Positions 18,096 through 25,153 of a stretch of 64,000 nucleotides of DNA are shown one piece after another (within the stretch, counting starts at the first letter, position 1; every line of letters starts with the position of its first letter). The translations under genes were made by a program, and so were the position numbers. A model generated the notes under the pieces. That model saw only the letters and a list, made by a program, of their open reading frames with translations. It searched no databases and was not told where the DNA came from. The stretch comes from a virus, in the IMG/VR virus record IMGVR_UViG_3300001373_000002, positions 1-64,000 of that record, one strand, 5' to 3'.

Positions 18096-18801
18096 TGCTT
18101 TTAGAAGAAGCTTAATGTCTAAACCAAAATATGATACCACTTACGATGTACTATTTACTAACTTAAATGGTTCAAATGCGTCTACTGTATTCGTTGACGA
18201 AACTGGAAAAACTATTACAAGAGGTGGAGAAGCTTTTCTCGATAAGGATATATATAAATATGGTGGAGCGTCTTTGAAATTAAACGGATCTACCGATTAT
18301 ATATCTCTAGCTGATACAGACGACTTCAACTTTGGTAATGGGGATTTTACTATCGAATATTGGGTGTATTTTAACGTATTTCATGCAACTAACGCTAACG
18401 GAATGATATCTCAAAGAACTACAAGTGGTACTAATGTGGCTTTTTATAACTACATAGCACAAGCAGACAAGAAGATGTATTTCTACTACTCTGTCACTGG
18501 TACAGCTACAATAGGCGGAGCATTTAATACTGTATTTCAAACTGGTCAATGGTATCACGTTGCTATAGTTAGAAATGGAACTGAAATTGCTATGTATTTA
18601 GACGGAGTTAAAGAATCTAACACAATAAATGTATCGACCGATACTTTTTTTGATAGTACAACAACAATGACTATAGGTTGTATGAAAACCGCTGCTAGTA
18701 CATATTCTCATTATACTAATGGATATTTTGATCAGATAAGGATAAGCAAAGGAATAGCAAGGTATACGAGTAATTTTACACCAACAGAAATAACGTATTA
18801 G
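18088..18801 (+). CDS. LamG/concanavalin-like carbohydrate-binding protein, copy 2
   Basis: Start at ATG 18088, overlapping the fibre stop (18095). The 237-residue product is clearly homologous to the 13349-14050 product along its full length (KYGGASLKLNGSTDYISLADTDDFNFGNGDF, FQTGQWYHVAIVRN, NGYFDQIRISKGIARYT). The near-identical GQWYHVAIVRN core against more varied loops suggests that ligand specificity has changed after duplication. Confidence 0.85.
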   Translation: MLNAFRRSLMSKPKYDTTYDVLFTNLNGSNASTVFVDETGKTITRGGEAFLDKDIYKYGGASLKLNGSTDYISLADTDDFNFGNGDFTIEYWVYFNVFHATNANGMISQRTTSGTNVAFYNYIAQADKKMYFYYSVTGTATIGGAFNTVFQTGQWYHVAIVRNGTEIAMYLDGVKESNTINVSTDTFFDSTTTMTIGCMKTAASTYSHYTNGYFDQIRISKGIARYTSNFTPTEITY

Positions 18802-18806
18802 AAATA

Positions 18807-18834
18807 TCCCTAGTGGTAGAAATATTGCTAGGGA
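18807..18834 (+). other. Strong hairpin with GAAA tetraloop before GH5 gene
   Basis: A 12-bp stem (18807-18818 with 18823-18834, three G-U pairs) is capped by a GAAA tetraloop and followed by ATTTT. It could be a weak terminator or attenuator that reduces expression of the GH5 enzyme, or an mRNA-stabilising structure. Confidence 0.6.
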
Positions 18835-18860
18835 ATTTTACTATATAGAAAGGAGAAAAT

Positions 18861-20405
18861 ATGTTACCTACAACTTATACATCTGCATCTAACTTAGTTA
18901 GTAACATAAAAGTTGGATGGAATTTAGGAAATACTTTCGAAAGCGGAAGTACTACAGTTCCTTATGAAGTAGATATATACAAAAAATCATCATATAAAAC
19001 TTGGTTATATTTAGTAGATAGTTATAGTGGGTTTCAAATAATAGGAAGTTCTTCTCAGTCAGTATCATCTGCTGGATTGGCGAATATTTCAACTACAATA
19101 ACATCGATAGACGTAAATGAAAGAACGAGAACTCCATTAAGGTTTAGTATAAGACTTGCAAATTACGCAATCGGTAGCTGTGGAACTAATGAAATAAAGT
19201 TTACAATTTCTAACTTTGTTATAACCAGAGCTGATTCGGTGGTTATTCCAATAAATGAAATGAACGCTAGTTTTACTGGCACAATTTCAACTGGAGGAGT
19301 AGTTTCCGTAGAAGTTCCAGTGTTGAATTTTAGTGCTTATGGACTTGGAACTTTGGCTAATTTTGTTAACGCTACAGTTACATATACATTGCAAATCACG
19401 CAATGGTTAGTGCCTACAAACCCGATAAGTAAAGAAGATTGGACTGAAAGATATTATGGAAATCCAGTAACTACAAAAGCTATGCTACAAAAAGTAAAAG
19501 ATAAAGGTTTTAATGCAATCAGAGTTCCTATAACATGGATATCACATTGGAATAATGCCAATAATACATTCGATACAGAATGGCTAAGAAGAATTAAACA
19601 AATTGTTGATTGGGCGTTTGAAATAGATCTGATAGTTCTTATAAATATTCATCATGATGGTCAGTCTTCTTGGTGGATTAAAGCTTATTTAGACACATAC
19701 AATAAAGATATAGTAAAGGCTAGATTATCAATGTATTGGAATAGAATAGCTTATATGTTTAAGGATTATGATCACAGACTTGTGTTTGAGGGAATGAATG
19801 AAATTTTAGATAGTAGTGGATCTTGGTCTGCGCCTACGCTTGATGAACAAACGTCTTTAAATGAGTTATATCAAGTATTCTTAAACTCGGTGAGAGCAAC
19901 TGGTTATAAAAATGCAGATAGAATATTATCTATAAATACATATGGAGCTGCTACGAACTATAATTATATACAAATGCCTACTGATTCGGTTGCTAATAGA
20001 CTTCTGGTTCAAGTTCATTATTACAGTCCACAAGATTTTTGTTGGTATACTGGAAGTGGTAGTGGAAATACTGCTATGGTTAATTATGACGCAGTTACGC
20101 ATGGAGCTTTATTAGACGGCTTATTTAATGACTTAAAAGTTAAATTTATAGATAATGGAATCCCAGTAATAATCGGAGAGTTTGCTTCGTATTCTAAAAA
20201 TAACACAGCAGAACGAGTTGAACATGCTACTGCATATATATCAAAGACTAAAGCTATTGGAATTAAATGTTTTTGGTGGGATGTTGGTGGCGATGGAACT
20301 AGAACTGAATCTCAAATAACAAGTGGAGCTTTGCTTAACAGACACAATCTTACTTGGTGGTTCGAGTCTATTCCTAATGCTTTGGTCGCTGCTGCGAATA
20401 GTTAA
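18861..20405 (+). CDS. GH5 endoglucanase-like enzyme (tail-associated)
   Basis: A 514-residue glycoside hydrolase family 5 enzyme behind AAAGGAG. It opens with the subfamily mark VGWNLGNTFE (residues 18-27), then has GFNAIRVPITW (226-236), INIHHDG (271-277), acid/base Glu314 in GMNE, HYYSP (396-400) and nucleophile Glu440 in IIGEFA. It resembles clostridial endo-beta-1,4-glucanases. Residues 30-200 are a beta-rich insertion between barrel strand 1 and the next helix, at a different place from the insertion in the other GH5 protein. There is no signal peptide or dockerin, so it is not a secreted bacterial cellulase taken over unchanged. Lying in the fibre block, it is probably a virion or cell-surface glycan depolymerase. 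Confidence 0.9.
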   Translation: MLPTTYTSASNLVSNIKVGWNLGNTFESGSTTVPYEVDIYKKSSYKTWLYLVDSYSGFQIIGSSSQSVSSAGLANISTTITSIDVNERTRTPLRFSIRLANYAIGSCGTNEIKFTISNFVITRADSVVIPINEMNASFTGTISTGGVVSVEVPVLNFSAYGLGTLANFVNATVTYTLQITQWLVPTNPISKEDWTERYYGNPVTTKAMLQKVKDKGFNAIRVPITWISHWNNANNTFDTEWLRRIKQIVDWAFEIDLIVLINIHHDGQSSWWIKAYLDTYNKDIVKARLSMYWNRIAYMFKDYDHRLVFEGMNEILDSSGSWSAPTLDEQTSLNELYQVFLNSVRATGYKNADRILSINTYGAATNYNYIQMPTDSVANRLLVQVHYYSPQDFCWYTGSGSGNTAMVNYDAVTHGALLDGLFNDLKVKFIDNGIPVIIGEFASYSKNNTAERVEHATAYISKTKAIGIKCFWWDVGGDGTRTESQITSGALLNRHNLTWWFESIPNALVAAANS

Positions 20406-20414
20406 AGGAGTTTT

Positions 20415-20870
20415 ATGCCTAAAAGAGAAAGTAAATTTAATATAAGTAAAGACAAATCTAAAAGAACATACAATGGAATAGTTTTTGATAGTGTAATAGA
20501 AATGCTATTTTATATAGACTACATAGTTCCAAGATTAGAAAGTGGAGAAATTTTAAGTGTGAATAGGCAAGCAGAGTATGAGTTGCAACCTAGGTTTGTG
20601 CATAACAATAAAAATTGTAGCGCCATAAAATACATCTCGGATTTCGATGTAACATATAGCGACGGAAAGATTGTAGTTATTGATATAAAAGGTATGGTTA
20701 AGCCTATGGATTCTATAAAAAGAAAGATGTTTAATTACAGATATCCAGATATAGATTTAAGATGGATTAATTTTTCTAAACTAGATGGAGGATGGGTTAG
20801 TCTTGACGTTATAAAAGAAGGAAGAAGTAAGCGCAAGAAAATAAGAGAAGATAAAATAGCTAAAAAGTAG
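20415..20870 (+). CDS. DUF1064 family nuclease-like protein
   Basis: A 151-residue protein with AAAGGAG upstream. It fits the phage DUF1064 family, which has a PD-(D/E)XK nuclease-like core: YNGIVFDSVIEMLFY (Glu in the helix), then ISDFDVTYSDGKIVVIDIKG with the D...DxK pair. The basic C-terminus (RSKRKKIREDK) may bind DNA. It lies at the right edge of the fibre block, an odd place for a nuclease; it may be a free-standing endonuclease linked to movement of the block, but this is inference. Confidence 0.75.
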   Translation: MPKRESKFNISKDKSKRTYNGIVFDSVIEMLFYIDYIVPRLESGEILSVNRQAEYELQPRFVHNNKNCSAIKYISDFDVTYSDGKIVVIDIKGMVKPMDSIKRKMFNYRYPDIDLRWINFSKLDGGWVSLDVIKEGRSKRKKIREDKIAKK

Positions 20871-20877
20871 ATTAACT

Positions 20878-20940
20878 ACCGTTGAGGCTAGCAACGTAAA
20901 AACTTAAAATATAGACTGTGATTAAGCACATAAACTAGCC
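20878..20940 (+). ncRNA. Putative pseudoknot leader RNA
   Basis: CGTTG (20880-20884) pairs with CAACG (20892-20896). The 7-base loop contains GGCTAG (20886-20891), which is fully complementary to CTAGCC at 20935-20940, 7-10 bases before the ribosome site of the next gene. A further CTTAA/TTAAG helix (20903-20907/20922-20926) lies in the connecting loop. The fold is an H-type pseudoknot with an embedded helix, a plan used by several small riboswitches, but it fits no class that I can name. Confidence 0.45.
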
Positions 20941-20961
20941 AATTTATAAGGAGTTGATTAT

Positions 20962-21147
20962 ATGGTATATAGATTTAATTGTGAAAAATGCAATGATAAG
21001 AAATTATTAAAAATTCCAATGAGTGAATATGATGGAAGTAAAGAATATTTATGCGAAGATTGTGGAGAAGTTATTAAAAGAGACATTAATGATTTTTGCA
21101 GCAATAATACATGGAAGTGTGATGGTGCTTATGGAAAATCTAGTTAA
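20962..21147 (+). CDS. Small zinc-ribbon protein
   Basis: A 61-residue protein with AAGGAG upstream. Four Cys in two CxxC pairs (FNCEKCNDK at 7-10 and LCEDCGEV at 36-39) form a treble-clef or zinc-ribbon site; two more Cys follow. The family resembles FmdB-like small ribbons. It is the first gene after the pseudoknot leader and precedes the tail chaperone. Function unknown. Confidence 0.65.
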   Translation: MVYRFNCEKCNDKKLLKIPMSEYDGSKEYLCEDCGEVIKRDINDFCSNNTWKCDGAYGKSS

Positions 21148-21164
21148 TAGTTAAGGAGGTTTAT

Positions 21165-21356
21165 ATGTATTCGTATGAAATCAAGCAGTTGTTAGATTGT
21201 AAAAATAATGAAATAAGCGTGAGTGAGTATATTAATATTCTAGGAAACTCGCCACAGATAAATTTTATAAAATTTGATCCATATAGCAATACGTTTAAAA
21301 TTACAACGAGCGATAATTATAATTTTGAGTTAAGAGTGATACTAGATGCAAAATAA
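21165..21356 (+). CDS. Small hypothetical protein
   Basis: A 63-residue protein with AAGGAGG before the start. The sequence has a helical N-terminus and two or three strands at the end (FIKFDPYSNTFKITT, YNFELRVIL). It immediately precedes the tail chaperone. No family recognised. Confidence 0.55.
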   Translation: MYSYEIKQLLDCKNNEISVSEYINILGNSPQINFIKFDPYSNTFKITTSDNYNFELRVILDAK

Positions 21357-21375
21357 AATAAGTGGAGGGTTTAAA

Positions 21376-21996
21376 ATGAAAATTACATTTAATGAGAAAG
21401 AGATTAATGTTAAAGATAGACTTACATTTACCGAGTCAGTAGAATTTGTAAGTAGAGTGGCTAATAATGTTTCAAGTATAGAAGATATGTCATATATCCC
21501 AACAGTAAAAGATTTGTATATTGTTTTTGGATTTTACAATATGTATGTCGAAGGTGGTGATATTTCTGAAGAGTTGGACATAGAGAAATTATATCATGAT
21601 CTTGATTTACATTTGGAAAATATTGACAAGTTTAAACTAGAAAATTTACAATTCAGAAGATTGCTTAACGACATAGATTTATTAATTGAACATAATAATA
21701 ATGTAATAGTTAGTAATAGCAAAAAAGATTCATTGTCTGAATTTATTGATAATGCAAGCGAACTGCTAGACATGGCTAAAGATAAACTCGATGGTATTGA
21801 CAAGAATTCTATAGAGACTTTATGTGGAGTTATGGGAAAATTGAATCTAATGGATGAAAAAGAGATACTTAATACTATAGTAGAAACTTTTAGAAAAGAT
21901 GACAAAGAAAAAGAATCTAAACCTCAAAACTTTGTGTCAAAAGAAGATGAGCCAAAAATAGAAGATATATTACAAGATATGTTTAAGGAAGTGTAA
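21376..21996 (+). CDS. Tail assembly chaperone-like protein
   Basis: Start set at ATG 21376, behind GGAGGG, rather than the earlier ATG at 21346. The 206-residue, strongly acidic helical protein lies where tail assembly chaperones (lambda gpG type) always lie, before the tape measure gene. I looked for a slippery site and an overlapping minus-one extension (gpGT) near the end and saw none: the next gene starts one base after the stop. Assignment is by position and composition. Confidence 0.55.
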   Translation: MKITFNEKEINVKDRLTFTESVEFVSRVANNVSSIEDMSYIPTVKDLYIVFGFYNMYVEGGDISEELDIEKLYHDLDLHLENIDKFKLENLQFRRLLNDIDLLIEHNNNVIVSNSKKDSLSEFIDNASELLDMAKDKLDGIDKNSIETLCGVMGKLNLMDEKEILNTIVETFRKDDKEKESKPQNFVSKEDEPKIEDILQDMFKEV

Positions 21997-21997
21997 T

Positions 21998-22414
21998 ATG
22001 AAAACTTTCGCCACTACATTTGAACTAGAAAGATATATAAGACCAAGAGTAAGAATAGCATTGGAAAAAGCTTCGATAGAGATAACGCTTAAACTTAGGG
22101 ATTTTATACAGTCAGAGTTTTATGACAAATATGAGCCAGAAGTATATGATAGAACTTATAAGTTTTTAGATTCTGCGTTATATAATATGATATCTTATAA
22201 TAAGTCTGAGGTCTTTATAAATAAAGATTATGACAATGATTACAAAACGATAGACAGTTCACAGCAGGCAGGATATGCATACAAAGGGCTTCATGGTGGA
22301 TTTATATTTAGAGAAGGATATTTTTGGGAATCATTTATGGAGTGGGTTGATATTAATTGGAAGACCATAATTAAATTAAAACTAGTAGAACAAGGTCTGA
22401 AAATAGTTAAATAA
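21998..22414 (+). CDS. Hypothetical tail protein between chaperone and tape measure
   Basis: A 138-residue mixed-fold protein with a helical start (ERYIRPRVRIALEKASIEITLKLRDFI) and a conserved-looking GYAYKGLHGGFIFREGYFWESF segment. The layout recalls HK97 gp10-like minor tail proteins. In this slot it may be the second chaperone gene or a tail-completion protein. Position-based only. Confidence 0.5.
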   Translation: MKTFATTFELERYIRPRVRIALEKASIEITLKLRDFIQSEFYDKYEPEVYDRTYKFLDSALYNMISYNKSEVFINKDYDNDYKTIDSSQQAGYAYKGLHGGFIFREGYFWESFMEWVDINWKTIIKLKLVEQGLKIVK

Positions 22415-22444
22415 AGTTTTGCTATGAAAAGAGGTGATATTTAT

Positions 22445-23478
22445 ATGGATGAACAATTAAAGATTTTGCTTGGGGTTGCTTTTGATACTGCTCAAGCTAA
22501 AATACAAGTAAATGCTTTGACTGAAAGATTAAAAAAAGATGCAAAACTAAAGCTTGGAATAGATTTATCAGATAAAGATGCTAATAAAATTGTAGATAAA
22601 TATCTTAAAGATACGCAACGTAAGCAAGAGTCTATGATTAGTTATGTTACCAACAAAAAATTGTCAGACATTAGAAAAGTGGAACAAGCAGAAAAACAAT
22701 CTATAGAGAGTAGAAAAAGAAGTAATATATCTGCTATAGATTTGGAAATAAAAAAGCGTGAAGAAGCAAGTAAAAGATTTTCGTCTCAATTAAAAGAGCA
22801 AATAGTTCAGTCTCAAAAGGATTCGGAATCCGCTCTTAGTATGACTAGCAAAAAGGATAAAGCCTTTTCTTCTATAGATTCGTATATGAATAGCAACACT
22901 AAACTTACAAGAGCGTCGAGGAATGAGTTTGAAGGGTTGAGAAGGCAAATTGCTTTAACTGGAGACGGTAAAGAATTGTCTAGGCTTACAAGCAAGATAT
23001 CAATACTGAAAGATAAGACTAAGTCACTCGGTCAAGTTGGTAAGAGTTCTTTTGACGAAATGAAGAATAATCTTGGGAAAATGGCAACATGGTTAGTAGC
23101 TGGAACTGTTATATTCGGAAGTCAGCAAGCGATACAAAGTATGGTTGATAATGTATTCGAACTTGACAAAGCTATGATTGAGCTTAAGAAGGTAACAGAT
23201 GAAACAAGCAAAAGCTATAATAGTTTTACAGATAATGCATTTGATACCGCAAAGAGACTTGGAACTGGAGTTGCTACATTTGTAAATCAAACTGCTGAAT
23301 GGGCAAAAGCTGGATATAACCTCAAAGAAGCTGCTAAGTTGGCTGAATCAAGTACTGTATTCCAAAACGTAGCAAATATAGACAGCTCTGAATCTGTAGG
23401 AGTTATGATTTCAGCTATGAAGGCTTTTAATATAGAGTCTGAAAAATCTATAGATATTGTGGACAAATTAAATGAGGT
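22445..23478 (+). CDS. Tape measure protein, exon 1
   Basis: Start at ATG 22445 behind GAGGTGAT; the earlier ATG 22424 has no ribosome site. Exon 1 encodes residues 1-344 and two bases of codon 345. It is a long Lys/Ser-rich coiled coil followed by the conserved tape measure core (WLVAGTVIFGSQQAIQSMVD, KATDETSKSY-like segment, GTGVATFVNQTAEWAKAGYNL). The conserved KLNEV motif is cut by intron 1 after GAGGT. After removal of both introns the gene is 6,048 bases and encodes 2,015 residues, with every junction in frame. The product sets tail length and enters the host during DNA delivery. Confidence 0.9.
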
Positions 23479-24966
23479 AAACGCAAACTGCCTCCTCGTA
23501 TAGTAATATATGTAGAAAAAGCTAGCTCAAATAAGGGGAACTCCAGAGATGGACAATCCTTAGGGTAAGAACTGTAATGATAATGTCGATGTACTTTGGG
23601 GGTACAAAAAATAAAAATGGAGATATGTAATATTGAATGATAATTTAGATATAAAATATTCATACTGTATTAAGTGTGATAAGACAATGGATATAAATGT
23701 GTTTTATACTAACAAACAAAATATAAAAAACAGTTATACTAAATGTAGAATATGTACTTGGAAAAATAATAATAAGGGATATAACATAAAAGGGTGGAAT
23801 AGTGTAGATATAGATGATTTTATATATTTTATATTTAAAAATGATATGTGCATTTTAAATAACTTTATAAAAACGCATACCCATATATCTCTTCGTGACG
23901 CAGTAAATGGGTTCTCTGAATTAGCCATTGGTAACAGAAAGACAAGAGTATTTTGTAAATGCGATAGTTGCGGGTGTAATATATTAAAAAAGCCATATTT
24001 ATATAATGACTTATTTAATTATTGTTCTAATAAATGCTATCATGACAATAAAATAAAAACGTCCAAAAGAGGCTCTGAGTGTTATAATTATAATAGTATT
24101 AATTCTAAGTGTTGCAATTGTAATAAAGATATAGTAGTTAAAAAATATAATTATGACAAACTTAATTCTTTTGGAGATAGAAATAATTTCTGTTCACACA
24201 AGTGTTATTATAAATATAGGTCTAAATATTATATAGGTATTAAAAACCATAATTATGGACGAAAACTAAGCGAAGAAGCTAAAAACAAACTTAGAATCAA
24301 CATGATCAATGGCGGAAGACTTGCAAGTAGACTTAATAGTAAAATACAATTAAAAGTAAACAGTATACTTGATGATAATAACATAAGATATATAAGAGAG
24401 TATGTTATTAAGTATTATGCAGTAGATAATTACTTAGTAGATAGTAGACTTATAATAGAGGTTATGGGAGATTATTGGCACTCAAATATTAATATTTACA
24501 ATAACGATGGATATAATATAAATAAAATGCAACAAAAGGGTATCATAAAAGATAAGGCTAAAAATACTTATATAAATAATTATATAGGGACAAATATACT
24601 TTATCTATGGGAACGAGATGTAAATAAAAATATAGAGTTATGTAAACTTTTAATACTTGAGTATATAAAAAATAATGGAGTATTAGATGATTACAACTCA
24701 TTTAATTATAGTATATACAACAAAGAATTATGTATAAATAAAAACATAATAAAACCATATCATGAATATCGACAAAACGAACAAACCCAAATGTTCGAAT
24801 CATTACTAAATCCCTCAACGACCACAGCTATATAGGCGACTATGTAGCGTATGCTAGCCTCATAATAATGATGAAGGTATGGTCTGGACTGCAAATATAA
24901 TCTAAAAATAAAATTGCAGAGATAAGCAGAAATGACTTATCCCCTTGAAAAAGGAGTAACAAAACG
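23479..24966 (+). ncRNA. Group I self-splicing intron 1 in the tape measure gene
   Basis: A 1,488-base intron. The exon end GAGGT pairs with internal guide GCCTC (23490-23494), giving P1 with the required U-G at the splice site. GGGGAACTCC and GGACAATCC (23537-23562) match the P4/P5 region of phage group I introns, and AAGGTATGGTCTGGACT (24874-24890) the P7/S segment. The 3' end has an ATAAG...CTTAT hairpin, a CCCCTT/AAGGAG hairpin and a terminal G at 24966. Joining 23478 to 24967 restores NEV-DNLFSV, matching the usual length of this conserved tape measure segment. The endonuclease gene fills a peripheral loop. Confidence 0.88.
23633..24835 (+). CDS. Intron-encoded homing endonuclease, EDxHD/Vsr-like
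   Basis: A 400-residue protein inside intron 1, started by TTG at 23633 behind GGAG (an ATG nearby is out of frame). The first 190 residues hold several Cys-based zinc sites (CIKCDKT, CRICTW, CDSCGCN, CSNKCYHD, CCNCNKD, CSHKCYY). A NUMOD3-like DNA-contact motif (NYGRKLSEEAKNKLR) follows, then a nuclease core with LIIEVMGDYWHSN, KDKAKN and ILYLWERDV, matching the EDxHD homing endonucleases (I-Bth0305I-like) related to Vsr. It would cut an intron-free tape measure gene so that the intron is copied into it. Base composition is even richer in A+T than the host gene, as usual for such invaders. Confidence 0.82.
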   Translation: MNDNLDIKYSYCIKCDKTMDINVFYTNKQNIKNSYTKCRICTWKNNNKGYNIKGWNSVDIDDFIYFIFKNDMCILNNFIKTHTHISLRDAVNGFSELAIGNRKTRVFCKCDSCGCNILKKPYLYNDLFNYCSNKCYHDNKIKTSKRGSECYNYNSINSKCCNCNKDIVVKKYNYDKLNSFGDRNNFCSHKCYYKYRSKYYIGIKNHNYGRKLSEEAKNKLRINMINGGRLASRLNSKIQLKVNSILDDNNIRYIREYVIKYYAVDNYLVDSRLIIEVMGDYWHSNINIYNNDGYNINKMQQKGIIKDKAKNTYINNYIGTNILYLWERDVNKNIELCKLLILEYIKNNGVLDDYNSFNYSIYNKELCINKNIIKPYHEYRQNEQTQMFESLLNPSTTTAI

Positions 24967-25153
24967 TGATAATTTGTTCTCGGTAAATGCATCTGGAATT
25001 GGACAAGGTTTACAAGTATCGGCTTCTGCTATGGCTATGGCTGGAAACGATATAAATAAAACGATAGCGCTCTTAACTGGTGGTTCTGAACTAACTCAAG
25101 CGCCAGTGGAAATGGGCAACGCAATAAAAATTTTATCTTTAAGGCTTCGAGGT
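24967..25153 (+). CDS. Tape measure protein, exon 2
   Basis: A 187-base exon encoding residues 345-407. It contains the most conserved stretch of tape measure proteins (NASGIGQGLQVSASAMAMAGNDINKT, then GNAIKILSLRLRG). It is bounded by the intron 1 end (G24966) and by GAGGT at 25149-25153. As it is not a multiple of three bases long, skipping it would shift the frame. It is not an independent gene although it has an ATG upstream in the intron at 24932. Confidence 0.88.

Noticed and set aside
10390-20405. Diversity-generating retroelement acting on the fibre or lectin genes
   Set aside because: No reverse transcriptase or adenine-substituted template repeat is present in the window; the repeats are explained by duplication.
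21346-21998. Programmed minus-one frameshift in the tail chaperone gene
   Set aside because: No heptamer of the X XXY YYZ type with a long overlapping frame was seen before the stop; the next gene starts right after it.
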